Origin: Helichrysum umbraculigerum
Taxonomy: Eukaryota; Streptophyta; Magnoliopsida; Asterales; Asteraceae
DNA: 64,000 nucleotides
Assembly: GCA_949592205.1 (NCBI GenBank)
Contig: CATIUR010000003.1
Coordinates: 80,256,501-80,320,500 of the forward strand
Direction of reading: 5' to 3'
Part shown: one piece after another, positions 1 to 10,815 of the stretch
Numbering within the stretch: position 1 is the first letter of the stretch
How the letters are laid out: every line of letters starts with the position of its first letter
The notes under the pieces: model-generated
What the model was told of the DNA's origin: nothing
Seen by the model: the letters and a program-made list of their open reading frames with translations, nothing else
The model's database searches: none
Made by a program: the position numbers and the translations under genes

Positions 1-361
1 TGGAAGGAGGGACAAACTTAGCCATAAACTTAGTAGCCAACTCCTCCCAAGTATGAATCGAATTGGGTTCGAGTTCATCAAACCAGGTTCGAGCACGCGA
101 AGATAAAGAATAGGGAAAGAGATATAGTCGGGAGACTTCTCTTGAAATCCCTGATTGCTCACAGGAATCCGAAAGATTGATGAATCTATCCAAATGTGAA
201 TTTGGATCATCGAGCGAAAAACCATGAAATTGGCAGAAGGTTTTGAGTAACTTGAGAACGCTAGGCTTAATTTTGAAGTTTTCATCGGGCAGCACGATAG
301 GTCCTCCTCTTCCCTCCAGTAGTGGTGTGCAGGTCGAGGCGAGAGTAATACGATTCGTCAT
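1..361 (-). CDS. Athila-like gag N-terminus, cut by window edge (element E0)
   Basis: The minus strand is open from an ATG at 361-359 to base 1, about 120 codons with no stop. The translation contains RTWFDELEPNSIHTWEEL followed by KFMAKFVPPS, the pattern of the retrotransposon gag core (W-x-E-L...F...F-x-P) of plant Ty3/gypsy Athila-type elements. Gag is the nucleocapsid-like structural protein that packages element RNA into virus-like particles. The start is chosen because it lies 139 bases inside the primer-binding site at 500-517, as expected for the first ORF of the element. The rest of gag and all of pol lie outside the window. The frame is intact as far as it can be seen, unlike the pol genes of E1. 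Confidence 0.8.
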   Translation of the reverse strand, partial: MTNRITLASTCTPLLEGRGGPIVLPDENFKIKPSVLKLLKTFCQFHGFSLDDPNSHLDRFINLSDSCEQSGISREVSRLYLFPYSLSSRARTWFDELEPNSIHTWEELATKFMAKFVPPS

Positions 362-499
362 AGCTGATGAAGTTCGGGTTTGGTAGAAAAGAGAGTTTTG
401 GAAAGGAAAGAACAGAAAAGGAACTTTCGGATGATATTGATCTTCCGAAAGGATCGCTAAATAACTAAGACAACTAAATTCCTATATCGGTCGTTGTAG

Positions 500-517
500 T
501 CCCCGGCAGCGGCGCCA
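500..517 (-). other. Primer-binding site (tRNA-Asp type) of E0
   Basis: On the minus strand it reads TGGCGCCGCTGCCGGGGA, complementary to the 3' end of plant tRNA-Asp with one mismatch (CGCTG instead of CGTTG). It lies 6 bases inside the LTR end at 524. It primes minus-strand DNA synthesis, and tRNA-Asp use is typical of Athila elements. Confidence 0.85.
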
Positions 518-523
518 AAGTCT

Positions 524-2655
524 TGATGCCAGCCAAACGGTCGGTTCTTTAGGAATCGCTTCCTGTCGTTGCGGGCCTCCCGCTTGGCTGGATCAGAGTG
601 TTTTAAAATTTGTTTTGCTGGGCTTAAGTATACTAAAGCTATGGGTGAGTACAGCGATAGGTATGACCTAGGGTCGTTCTTCAAACTACAACGGGCATGG
701 GATCTAGGACTTCAGTTATCTATGGAGATTTAGCTAGGTTTTAAAAGAGGTTTTGATTGGTTTTTGGTTTTTAACTAACTAATAATTATCTAAAACTAAA
801 GTAAAGTAAAGGAGTGGTGGTGAGGTGGCAACGAGAACTTGCAGGTGAGGCGAGTGTTTACTATGATAATAACTCATGCTATTTAGGGGTAGTTAATGCG
901 ATAAGGCCTTAGTTAAGATGACAGCTATATTTCCTAATGAGCCATAACTCCTAGCCTGTTATCTATCTAACGTAGAGTTTTCCGCAATCAGATAAATAAC
1001 ATAACAGTTATGGAATGTAAACTACACCGGAAGTTGTCCCAAATGTAGCAACCAATTTAACCAACAACCATCCTCGAGTCTTGTTCCCCAATCTCGGACA
1101 TCTGAGATATCCAAATCATGGCATGAATTTTTGAATAAACAAAAACATGAACAGGGGTTTCCTACCGGAACAAGTTGGGATGGTCTGGTCTAACGGCTGA
1201 TTAAATTGTTCATCATTATTTCATATAAATCATTTTAACTATTCTATTCATGTTAAACTGGTGTATGCAATTGATAAATATTCAAAAACCTAATCATGTA
1301 ACTAATCAGCATAACATATACTAGCATGCAAACCCTAAGCAACAATCAAACAAGAACATGCAGTAAGGCAGCATAGCAGGAATCAATCATGTAGAGTGAC
1401 GGGGTACATGGTTAAGTCACAAGTGTCCCGAAAGTTCTCTCAAAGACACTTGTTGAATGACCTGAATCTAATCTGTCTCTAATCCTACGCTCCGTGTCTC
1501 CCTCTGGTAGTATTTCAACCAGGAGAACACCGGCCATATCGAGTTCAACGATCATCAGACACAGAATAATTAGCGGCATACAACTAGCAATTGGCCAAGC
1601 CTAGAAGGATGTTACTAACCACAGCATAAGTTGGATAGATAAACATTTGAGATTCAATTCATAGATTCAAATATATTTCAACAGCATACAGACAGAGTAA
1701 CAGCATGATTTAAGTACAACTACCCTAGCATGGCAACTATCATAACAAACACCGATTTGTCTAGCTAAGCATGGAAATAATCCTAGCAAGTAATTCTAAA
1801 CTAGTATAGCAACAGCACAACATTATTTAAAATAACAAGATAGAGATTATAATAGAACCTGACAAAGCGTTATTACAAATCGTGCGACACCGCAGTCTCG
1901 GAGCACCTCCGTTACAAATAAGCTACTAATTTACTAGCTTAACTAACCTAATTAACTAACTAACTAATTTTAGAGAGAGAGTAGTGAGAGAAAGAGAGAA
2001 AGAATGAGAAAACATGATGGTGAATTGTGAAATGAGGCTTCTATATATAGGCAACGCACAATCGTATCCGTAGACCGTATCCAAAACTCCAAATGCACAA
2101 CCGTATCGAAAACCCAAATAAAAACCAGATTTTTATCGCCCAAACGCACAATACGGTTGAGCTAGGGCAAATACGGGAGAACTGGAGCATATACGATTGA
2201 TCACCAACCGTATACGGTTGAACCAGGCCGTATACGGTCTAGCTAGGCCGTATACAGTCTAGGTTTGGCCGTATACGGTCTAGCTCTCCCGTATGCTGAT
2301 TCTTCGGTTCTTCGTTTATTCGTTCGAGCGTAACTTCTTCATCCGATGTTCGTTTTGAGCGTTCTTTATATCCACGCGGTCGTATTTTCCTAATGAAAAA
2401 AATGACATAAGTTAGAGGTCATAATTCTTTGTGTAGCTCAAAAAGTGCTAGAAAGAGTGAACGAGAATGCTTATGATCGTATTCGTTAGATTTATCGTGT
2501 TTTTCGACCATTTTAGTTGACTTTTGAAACATTGTCTATATTTTGGCCCATGTGACAAGTTTTAATGATAAAGTATCTATTTTGATTAGTTTCGTCACAT
2601 ATCGGGCTGAAATGGTGAGATTAATGCACGTAAAAACATGACTTTTTGCGTGTCA
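524..2655 (-). repeat. 5' LTR of E0
   Basis: The LTR is bounded by TG (524-525) and CA (2654-2655). A TATA-like box on the minus strand sits at 2041-2052 (CCTATATATAG). Upstream of it lies a run of CCGTATACGG palindromes at 2208-2217, 2228-2237, 2248-2257 (one variant base) and 2269-2278. The inner end can fold: CCAGCCAA at 529-536 pairs with TTGGCTGG at 584-591. No coding capacity was recognised. Confidence 0.75.
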
Positions 2656-3160
2656 TTTATAGTTAATTTAGGTGTTGGAATATAAAACTAAATTTAATGT
2701 TTTACAGATATATATGACCACATTTGATGATGAATAAAATGAGTAAATGAAATATTGTTACGTGCACCTAGTAATGTATTTATACACATATATGTTTGAT
2801 TTTAGACTTTATATATTTACTCAAATTTAATAGAATAAAAACTTTTACACACGTGGTCCTTTGTAACATAGAGTTAACAATCGTAACAATAAAGGACTAT
2901 TTACGTAACAAGTTTCTAAGTAAAGGACTGGGATATGATCAGTGACATAATTAAATTAATTAAACGAGTAAATTATTTAAATCGTCCCTGTGGAATCTCA
3001 ATTTAATTACATATATGATAGATCAACATATCCTTTTTTAAAAACTTCATCATCATTTTCTTATTTCAAAACATTTCATTATCATCATCAAAAAATACTA
3101 CACCTAGCGTATCCAGCCATAAAGTAACCATAGCCCACAGAAGACTGAACGTACTTCACT
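2656..3160. other. AT-rich stretch without recognised gene
   Basis: I see no coding region or clear repeat here. It is the immediate flank of E0 and runs into the CACTA-like subterminal repeats that begin near 3174. Confidence 0.5.
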
Positions 3161-3173
3161 TTACTGCTTTAAC

Positions 3174-3562
3174 AGTGACGACGGTTCCCCATAAACTTAC
3201 CGTGGTTATAAAGAGAGAAATGATTTGATTACATAAATCTTACTACATAAATTTAGTTACATAATGATGTGGCACCAATAAAATAAAGATAGAGAAAGAA
3301 GAGAGAGAATATGTGAACCAATGTAATGATGACAACTCATTATGTAAACATTTTGTATATGCATTTGTGTGTAACCATAGCATTGCTCACCGCGGTCATA
3401 TATTGGCGCCAATTTTGGAATTTTCGTCTTCTATGACCACGGTTACTTTCAAACCATGGTCAATAAGTAACTGTGGTCATACAACCTTCAATTAACTTCT
3501 TCACCAGTGAACACGGTTCCCAGTAAACTAACTGTGGTCAATTAGTAACCGTGGTCAACTGG
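3174..3562. repeat. CACTA-like subterminal hairpin repeats, left cluster
   Basis: Several copies of the paired motif accacggtt / aaccgtggt, with variants, occur at 3174-3213, 3428-3481 and 3513-3562. Each arm pair is separated by about 10-15 bases and could fold into a hairpin. Such GC-rich inverted subterminal repeats are typical of plant CACTA (En/Spm) transposons, where they bind the TnpA-like protein. The same motif recurs at 4230-4262, 43661-43670, 44338-44372, 45756-45790 and 45989-46020, next to a TNP2 transposase remnant. No CACTA terminus could be fixed. Confidence 0.55.
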
Positions 3563-3697
3563 TCGTATATATAGCTAGGCTCCTATTTGCAATTTACAAT
3601 TTATAAATTAGAGTCTCTTGAGTTTCAATCGTTGCGCAAATTGATTAGGTCATTAAACAATTCGGTTATTGAAACCGTATTCTTCCTCAAAGGTCTC

Positions 3698-4036
3698 ATG
3701 GCGTCCTCATCCGATAATTTCAAAAACGAGAATAGAGCATCAAGCCCACCAGCATCACCACAACCATCATCCAAGTTCACAAAAAGGAATCCTTACGAAC
3801 TCTACGGAGTTTCCCAACATGTTTGGGACAAGTGTAATGATGGACGATTAGGGCCAGAGAAGCTATTGTTAGAAAATCATGAAAAAATTGTACAGAAGTT
3901 GAAAGAAGCAGTCAAGCGAGATGAAGAATCTATACGGTATTATGTTGACCGTATAGATCAAAATAACAAAAAAATCAAGGACCATGAAGAACAGATCACT
4001 GATCTTATCAAGACCATCTTCAGCCCAGACCCTTAA
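3698..4036 (+). CDS. Small coiled-coil protein, unknown function (CACTA-like locus)
   Basis: This is an ORF of 112 residues beginning MASSSDN. It has a Ser/Pro-rich N-terminus (about residues 1-30) followed by a charged helical half rich in Glu, Lys and Asp with regular hydrophobic spacing (about residues 60-108), likely a coiled coil. The ATG at 3698 is preferred over an in-frame one at 3587 because a TATA-like box (gtatatatag, about 3565-3574) would place transcription start near 3600, and tctcATGGCG is a good plant start context. Hairpin repeats of CACTA type flank it on both sides. I do not recognise the family. It could be a CACTA accessory gene, a captured host fragment or a chance ORF. 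The similar architecture at 44524-44847 and 43737-43912 argues mildly against chance. Confidence 0.5.
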   Translation: MASSSDNFKNENRASSPPASPQPSSKFTKRNPYELYGVSQHVWDKCNDGRLGPEKLLLENHEKIVQKLKEAVKRDEESIRYYVDRIDQNNKKIKDHEEQITDLIKTIFSPDP

Positions 4037-4229
4037 ATCTTTTATTTTCATGCATCCATCATGTTTTTGGTCAATAGATGTTTATATTAATTTTATATTA
4101 TTATTAATGTTATGTTATGTTTTGTTTATGTTTATGATACTCCATATATTAATGTTTATTATTAATGTTTATGTTTCTAATTAAACTACGCATGACTGAC
4201 CGTCGTCTATTCAATCGTCTGATAATGGT

Positions 4230-4262
4230 GACCACGGTTCCCATATACTAACCGTGGTTGTT
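4230..4262. repeat. CACTA-like hairpin repeat
   Basis: The segment holds gaccacggtt, then about 12 bases, then aaccgtggtt. It is the same inverted motif as the cluster upstream and lies 3' of the small coiled-coil ORF. Confidence 0.55.
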
Positions 4263-4346
4263 GCATTTAATAGAAAACAATTTCTTTTATGTACATAAAA
4301 ATAAATTAATTTCTTATTGATATCTCATACATTGCGATTAATTAAC

Positions 4347-4347
<1 letters not shown>

Positions 4348-4413
<66 letters not shown>
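4348..4413. repeat. (TA)n microsatellite
   Basis: An uninterrupted TA dinucleotide run of about 65 bases. The following stretch 4414-4944 is AT-rich with no recognised gene. Confidence 0.95.
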
Positions 4414-4415
<2 letters not shown>

Positions 4416-4940
4416 CAACTGATGGTTGTTAATTATTTTTCTAATTCACACGTTAAAAATATCGTTGTTAATTACCTTGTGAAGTGAGCAGACACCCAAA
4501 TTTCATACGCTCATATATACTTGATGACTTGATGTATCATCTGCTATAAAAATAAATACTTACAATTTAATATATTATAGTTTGATTTATATATGTTACT
4601 ACTATTCATTTTATTTCAATTATCTTTTAACTAACAAAATTAATTTTACAAATTAATATTGTATTGTATGGTTGTGCATCGCACAAGCTCTATGCCTAAT
4701 TAATAATATATAAAATAGAACATAAGTACGTCATTCTTATGAGCATCTTCATAAAGCAAATAATTAAGTATTTGATTATTTGATATAGATATTAATTGTT
4801 GGTAATTTCTATAGTCAGGAAAGGTTAATTTAGTCAATATAATCAAATATAGGGCCATAGGGGTATTTATGTCATCAGGATTTCTTAAAATTGTAAGGTA
4901 ATGAAGAAAATGGTTAAAAGAATTAATAATTATAAGGGTG

Positions 4941-4944
<4 letters not shown>

Positions 4945-4976
<32 letters not shown>
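4945..4976. repeat. (TA)n microsatellite
   Basis: A short uninterrupted TA dinucleotide run. Confidence 0.95.
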
Positions 4977-4979
<3 letters not shown>

Positions 4980-5089
4980 GCACATATATGTATATACTAA
5001 ATGAAAAACCATACATGCATCGCAATGTTATTTAATATAAACTATATATATGAAAGTGAACTTAAAGCAATGTAAAATTGTCCATGGAT

Positions 5090-5215
5090 ATATTAGGGAT
5101 GGCAAAAAAATCCGAATCCGATGAGGATCCCCGAACCACGCACTTTTGGATCGGATTGGGGAATGCTTGGGGTTGGGGTTGGGTAGTATCATCCCCGCCC
5201 CGCTCCGCCCCGATA

Positions 5216-5287
<72 letters not shown>

Positions 5288-5700
5288 ATAATTACAATAT
5301 ATGTATATATAATAATTATTCTATATTTATAAATAACTAATATCATCGATAAATATATTTATTTATAACTTTTTGAATTACAATAATATTTACAATGTAG
5401 TAATTGGTCTCGTCGAGTACTAGGTTACGATTTAAAGAGTCAAATGCTCAATAAGTTACCCCGATAAGACCCTTGTTGGACATTGGGGTAAGCAATACCC
5501 CGGATGGACCACCCCGATAATACCCCGCTGGGGTTTGGGGTGGGGATCGGAATTGCTTAGAATAAAGTGGGTGGGGTTGGGGCTGACGATTCCGATCTTG
5601 ACTAAAGTTATGGTATTTAAACCGATCCGCACGATCTTACGATTCCGATCTTGTAAAGAAAAAAATGATCCAAGGTAAGATCCCGATCTTGATAACCTTG
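5090..5700. other. G/C-run-rich segment around a (TA)n tract
   Basis: The segment opens with tagggatggcaaaaaaatcc, resembling the TAGGGGTGGCAAA start of many plant hAT-type elements. It contains many ccccg/cgggg runs, including the self-complementary accccgctggggt near 5520, and a (TA)n tract at about 5212-5280. I could not find a matching inverted terminus, so transposon identity is only suggested. The apparent long ORFs here are translations of the TA repeat. Confidence 0.3.
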
Positions 5701-5737
5701 CTTTCCACTAATGTATGAGTACAACTTTGAAAACTGT

Positions 5738-5746
5738 TTATGTATT
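5738..5746. repeat. 9-bp target duplication of the Mutator-like MITE (left)
   Basis: TTATGTATT lies directly outside the left terminal inverted repeat and is repeated exactly at 42844-42852. A 9-bp duplication is the signature of Mutator-like transposition. Confidence 0.93.
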
Positions 5747-5889
5747 GGGAAAATCACAAAAATGATCCAATCACAACACCCCTTTTAACAAAATAATCCT
5801 TTGACCAACAATTTAAAAAACTAATCCTTTGACTGGCACCGGGTCGGCGCCCCTGGCACCCCACCCTCAAAAGACGTGCCATGTGGAAA
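5747..5889 (+). repeat. Left terminal inverted repeat of the Mutator-like MITE
   Basis: This is the inverse complement of 42701-42843 with a few substitutions and small indels. Both arms share gggaaaat.acaaaaatga at the outer end and aaaagacgtgcca.gtggaa at the inner end. Confidence 0.9.
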
Positions 5890-5959
5890 GATTTATTAAT
5901 AATTAATAGTGGGGCGCCGGCGATAATGGTCGGGCACCAAGGGCGCCGGTCTCACATGC

Positions 5960-5964
5960 TGGGG
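5960..5964. repeat. Target duplication TGGGG of E1 (left)
   Basis: TGGGG lies immediately before the LTR start at 5965 and is repeated at 42671-42675 immediately after the other LTR. This fixes the borders of E1. Confidence 0.93.
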
Positions 5965-8364
5965 TGTTGGCAACGCACCTTGTTGTTGTTTTTGAATGAT
6001 GATGCGAGCGCAACAGTGGGTTTTGAATTTATAGAGCTGGGGTCTAGGGTTACTATTATTACTACTACTCTAAGGGCAAGCAAAGGATAAGTATGAGCTA
6101 GAGTCGTTCTTCAAAGCGCAACAAATTGAAACTAGGAGAATTTAGGAACTTTTATGAATTTAGCTAGGGCGAAAAGAGTTGGTTTTGGTTTTGGGTTTTC
6201 TATTCTAAAATTATACTAAATTAAATAAGAGATGGAGGTTACTTCGGGCGTTCAGCAGTTTAAGCGATTGTCTACTATGAAGTGGTTTAAGGGATATTAA
6301 AATGTGAAGAGTTCTAATGTTGATAAGTTCATAAGTTCATGTGAGTTATTGCTACAGTCCTACTATCGGGCTAACGCGGAGGTGTCCACAATCAGGCAAA
6401 TAGAATGTCAAGTGGGTTATAGAATATATTGAAACACACACCGAAAGTTCTCTCAAATGCATGTTCATTTTACCTAACGGTTAATCTCGAATCCTATTCC
6501 CCAATCTCGGTCATCATAGACGTCCGAATCATGGCACAGTTTGTTGAATAAACAATGTTGTAAACGGGTTTTACCCTCGCCATAATAGGTTGGAAAAACT
6601 GGTCTAGGCGGTCAGATAAGATGTCATCACTTATTCGTACGAATTATCAACATTACTCAAGTATGCAACAAAACAGGGATGATTTATATTACCAATAGAA
6701 ATCTAAATAATACGTTTGATATTCGATCCATAACAAAACTACCTCCGGTCGTTTTCGACTTCCGTACATTTGTACTATGCCATGAGCATTTCCAGCACTA
6801 TATCGAAAAACAGTCGGATAGGGGCCGCCATGTTACTTCTCGACCATTAAGGCTAGGTACATTTTACAATCATGATAATCCTAAGGCAACAATCCAACAA
6901 GAACATGCAATAAGACAATCAGAGCAATAGTTAAACCTAAGCATACAAATGTATTAAGTAAACCGACGATATTCCGAAAGTTGTCTCAAAAATATCGTTT
7001 GTCCGAATTAAATCTTAATCTACCTCTATTCCCATATTCCGTGTCTCTTGGATCCTAATTTGGTCTAGAGAACACCGGCCATGCCGAGCTCAATGATTCA
7101 ATCAAACATAGTATAACTAAGTGACCTATATCCTATGAGTTAGCTACGTTCATTTTCGGATAAAGTTTTAGTCATAACATGAGTTGGGCAGATAAACGAT
7201 GAAGATTTAATTCCTACATCTATTTTTAATACAAAGAATCCGCAATCTCATAACATACAATATAATCACATATTTGAGTCTTTCCTAAACGACTATCATA
7301 GCAGACAATTGAGTTATTTAGCTAATCATGGGAATTCTAGCACGCATATTTAAATTTATTAAAGAAAGGATGAACATGAGTAAATATGGAAGATAGATTA
7401 ACCTGATTAAGAAATACAATAACTCGTAGCTAAAAATGTGTCCCGGAGCACCTCCGTATAAATCTTCCTTGATTAGTTAATTAGCTAATCTAATTAACTA
7501 AGGAAGTATTACAATAAAGAAAGAAAAGAGAGGATGGTGAGAAAGTGCGTTACAAAGTGTAATGTAGGTGTGTAGGTGCAAGTAACTAATGAACCTAAAG
7601 CCTCCTATTTATAGGTGAGCTTTGACTCACATTAGCATCAAGAGGTGCATGTTAGAAAAAGGTAGCCAATAGGGTGCACCGGGTACTGTACAACATGAAA
7701 AGTAGGCGCACCGGGTACTGTACAACACGAAAAGTAGGCGCACCAAGTACCAAAAGTTACCAAAAACGGAAAGAGAGACGGGGGTGGTGTGGCCGGTGGC
7801 GCCCACCAGGTGGCAGGCAGTGGCTGGTGGGTGGCCGGCTGCTGGTGGCTGGTACCCGTCCCGTTTCGTCGTCTTTTGCTTCGTTTCTTGATTCGTGCTT
7901 GTTTTCTTCGTTATACGTCCGTTTGAGTTGATTCTTTTTGCGTTGGATTCGTAATTCAAAAACAAAGATTTTGACATAAGATAGATCCTGAGATGAGGTC
8001 CCAAACTCCAGATGTTGCGTACGAATCATTTTGATCTTCCGGCGGACGTGAAATCTTCATTCTTTATCCGTTTTAGTTGATCCTTCTTCCGTTGGATTCG
8101 TATTTTGAAAATGAACATCTTGGAAATAATGGATGTTGATGGAGGGCACTTTAGTCTTGAAATCTCGTTTTTATGCCTTGACTCTTCAAACGTGTGTGGA
8201 ATCTTTGTTTTACGCCCGATTTGCATGATTTGCTCGTGCATCTTCATTTTGATCTTCTTGGCGGATTCTCATTGATTTTGATGTTATTTGAGTCCAAGTG
8301 CTAAGAATCGTTCCAGAATGAGATAGATATCGGTAGTAAAAACGTGACTTTTTTCACGATATCA
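5965..8364 (-). repeat. 3' LTR of E1
   Basis: A 2,400-base LTR bounded by TG and CA, nearly identical to 40320-42670. The minus-strand TATA-like box is at 7605-7615 (CCTATAAATAG). Upstream are three copies of a 32-bp unit with a GGTGCACC-type palindrome (7673-7680, 7705-7712, 7737-7744); the partner LTR has only two. Long apparent ORFs inside (for example 7627-8029) are LTR sequence, repeated in the other LTR, and are not called genes. Confidence 0.93.
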
Positions 8365-8380
8365 AGTATCCCACACTTAG
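8365..8380 (-). other. Polypurine tract of E1
   Basis: The minus strand reads CTAAGTGTGGGATACT directly against the 3' LTR start (TGATATCG). It is the plus-strand primer site for reverse transcription and matches the usual AAGTGTGGG form of plant Athila elements. Similar tracts recur at 9647-9659, 9699-9712 and 9767-9779. Confidence 0.8.
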
Positions 8381-10031
8381 AACTTTGCTTGTCCTCAAGC
8401 AAATCTCTGTGAAACTATCTGAAAATCTGAGATGGTGTCTTCGATTCTTGGCAAACTTTGATTCCTGCAGTTTAGGCAAAAAGATCTCGAGCGGGATTTT
8501 GACCTTTTGAGTCTTTCCCAACTGGTTCTAATCAAGCTTTCTTTCCAATCTTCGTGATGTAAGATATATATGACTGGGGCCTCACAGGTGGTTACTCAGT
8601 TCACTCAAGTGTATTAGGGTTCCTAATTTCTAATTCACTCAGGGGCCAGTCATGCAGCTCTTTTATGGTCCTGAGTTTGGTCGAGAATCAAATCGATGTT
8701 ACTCAAATGAGGACGGTGCTAATTATCCCTGGACATTTATAAATGGTATGTGGAAGAAGGGTTTTGTAGGTGGTTTGGTCGGGAAGTGAGATGTAGCCTA
8801 AGAGTTGTATGGGTTGACTTTATCTTTGATTTTTTTGTTGTGTCTCTATTCGGATCTTTCTCTTTTTGAGCTTTTAACTTTTTTTGCAGCTTTTCCTTTG
8901 GATGAGTATCTTTGGACCTTCTATTTTTCGGGTTCTTCTAGCAGCTTGGATGAGTCTTGTTTCTCTTTTTGGAGTTCATCCTTTTTAGCGGTGATTTTAC
9001 TCTTTATAGACTCGTTTATCTCGCGGAAGTTCTTTTGACAGAGTACAAACTTTAGGCGATGGCCAAGAGATGTAAGGAAGGGATTGGTTTTGGAGTGAGT
9101 TTTTGAAACGAAAAGGCTGAGGCTCAACATGTTTTCTAATTGAACTTCCATGCTAAAAGTGAGCATTGGTTGGGTTAGGTTTGAAAACAGGGGTTTTTTG
9201 AGAGGGTTTATCCTAGAAAATGTCAAGATCCTCTAATTGCACCTTCGTCACGTATGACGCCCATTTTTGTAACTTCAAAATGTATTGCTCGAACAAATTC
9301 TGACCTCAAAGGCGCGCATCGGCACACTCACAATCGAAAAGTGAAGCATTGAAGATAAATGCTTTTATATGGCTCAAGATTTCTCACTTATTTTGGTGGT
9401 TTTGTGCCTAGTCATGCGATTGCTTGTTTCGAAACTTAGTTTGAAAATTCTCAAAAAGTTTTACCTGCTCTAGTCAATTTCCCAAACCTTTGAATCTTTG
9501 TTGGCCAGAAATACCCTTTTAGACTTTCTTAGGTTCTAAGATTTTGAAAACATTGAAAATTTTCGAAAAATTTGGGCGAAAATCCGAGTTTTGCTAAAAA
9601 GATTTATCAAATTTTGGTGTTGCACTTCAGTAGTGAATACTACTGCTATCCCACACTTAAAAGAACATTGTCCCTAATGTTCTACTTCTAAGTTAGGTTA
9701 TCCCACACTTAGATTTTCGAATAGAGGTTAATTTTTTTGAAGTTGTGCTCCATTTTGTGAGTTAAAATCCCACACTTAGAGTTTTACTTAGAAATACAGT
9801 GTGTTAAATCAAGCAAATTTTGGTTAGAAGAGATACTCCCTTTTGTTACGTGTGTAGCCACTGGATTTATGGACCAGGTTCAAGTGTGTGACATTGCTGG
9901 AAATGGACCAGGCTCATTAAAAATGAACTTGTTCCATAATCCCTACGTTGAATTTCTGCATAATAAACATTTCTCAAGAAACACAAATGTTAATACGAAT
10001 TAATACTAAACATAAAGATAACTAATAATAG
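8381..10031 (-). other. Non-coding 3' internal region of E1
   Basis: I see no convincing ORF between the PPT and the last small ORF. The stretch 8540-8760 is similar to 63440-63650 of E6 (both contain gaggacggtgctaattatcc), so it is a conserved untranslated part of this Athila group. It contains three extra PPT-like motifs between 9647 and 9779. Confidence 0.6.
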
Positions 10032-10666
10032 CTAATCCGAGTCAGTGTAGACTGCCTCCCAATCAGTGAAGTCATCATCCATAAAAATCGTGTTCTCAAC
10101 AACCGACTTAGGCGATGATCCTGATCCCTCGACAGAATAGACTGGTGACACAGTGCCATCCTCTGGATCCTGAATCCAAGCATCCAACGCTACAATCTCC
10201 TCCTCTAGTGGGTCCATAAGAGTGGGATGGTCCTGCGCAGTCAAATCCCAAGATGGGAATAGGTCCCAGTATGGATCTCAGAGATGGCAGTGTGCTAGAT
10301 CTCAAGGGCTCTCAGTATCGACCAAGTGACAGCAGGATCAGCAGTAGTCACCCCATGGTCAAAGATGGGTACTCTGGGGGTCCCTGCGGTCTGTCCTCCT
10401 GATCGGTGAGGTGAAGGTAACCTAGTAGGGGTAGAACGTAGCAGGAATGTTTCCAAAACATTCACCTCCACCAAGTCTGCCAAGATCTCGTCCGATCGAG
10501 GGGGTGGTGACTGGGATCCCCTGATGGTCCTCGTGCTACTGCCCGGTGATGAACCCTGGGAGTGATACACGGTACGTGAGCGTCTCTGGCTGGGAGCTCG
10601 TATTCTGGCTGACTGAGAACTCATCCTGCAAAAACAAATGGTCAATGCAATAATCATATTTTTCAC
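10032..10666 (-). pseudogene. Broken ORF downstream of integrase in E1 (env-like position), unknown
   Basis: Two overlapping reading frames lie here on the minus strand. The first, from about 10666 to 10295, is Ser/Arg/Pro-rich. The second, 10244-10032, is acidic and ends DDDFTDWEAVYTDSD. They look like one ORF of roughly 200 residues broken by a frame change near 10240-10300. It sits between integrase and the 3' LTR, where Athila elements often carry an env-like or other extra ORF. I see no signal peptide or membrane segment, so calling it env is not supported. Confidence 0.35.
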
Positions 10667-10742
10667 ATGGTGAGGTACTGCATGAATGGATTAGGTAAAG
10701 CAAACAAAAATTAAAAGAAACTAATGCGGAAAATATAAGATC

Positions 10743-10768
10743 GGCTTGGGGTGCCTCCCAAGAGCGCT
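10743..10768 (-). other. Conserved GGGAGG...CCC motif after the last pol codon
   Basis: On the minus strand, about 50 bases after the integrase stop, lies agcgctcttgggaggcaccc. A close match (gcgcttctcgggaggtaacc) follows the ORF of E5 at 53949-53970. The GGG...CCC parts could pair as a short hairpin. Its function is unknown to me. Confidence 0.45.
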
Positions 10769-10815
10769 TTGTTTAACGAGTCACATAGCTTGACTCTTCT
10801 ACCTTTAAGTGGTTG

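Larger units (their letters stand above)
1..2655 (-). mobile_element. 5' end of Athila-like LTR retrotransposon E0
   Basis: This is the 5' portion of a minus-strand element: LTR 524-2655, PBS 500-517 and the start of gag at 361. The right end (gcgtgtca, 2648-2655) is followed by apparently non-LTR DNA, so 2656-2660 (tttat) is the expected 5-bp target duplication; its partner is beyond the window. The LTR resembles that of E6 at 60765-63217, including the CCGTATACGG array. The Athila assignment rests on the tRNA-Asp PBS and the gag type. Confidence 0.75.

Noticed and set aside
5062..5346. Long ORFs on both strands over the TA repeat (also 21614-21875)
   Set aside because: They translate as repeated Tyr-Ile; they are microsatellite artefacts.
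7627..8029. ORFs of 90-125 codons in the E1 LTR (also 41981-42334)
   Set aside because: They are in the promoter part of an LTR, show no domain, and are not conserved between the two LTR copies.
10032..10666. Envelope gene of an Athila element
   Set aside because: The position fits, but there is no signal peptide, membrane segment or env-like motif, and the frame is broken.
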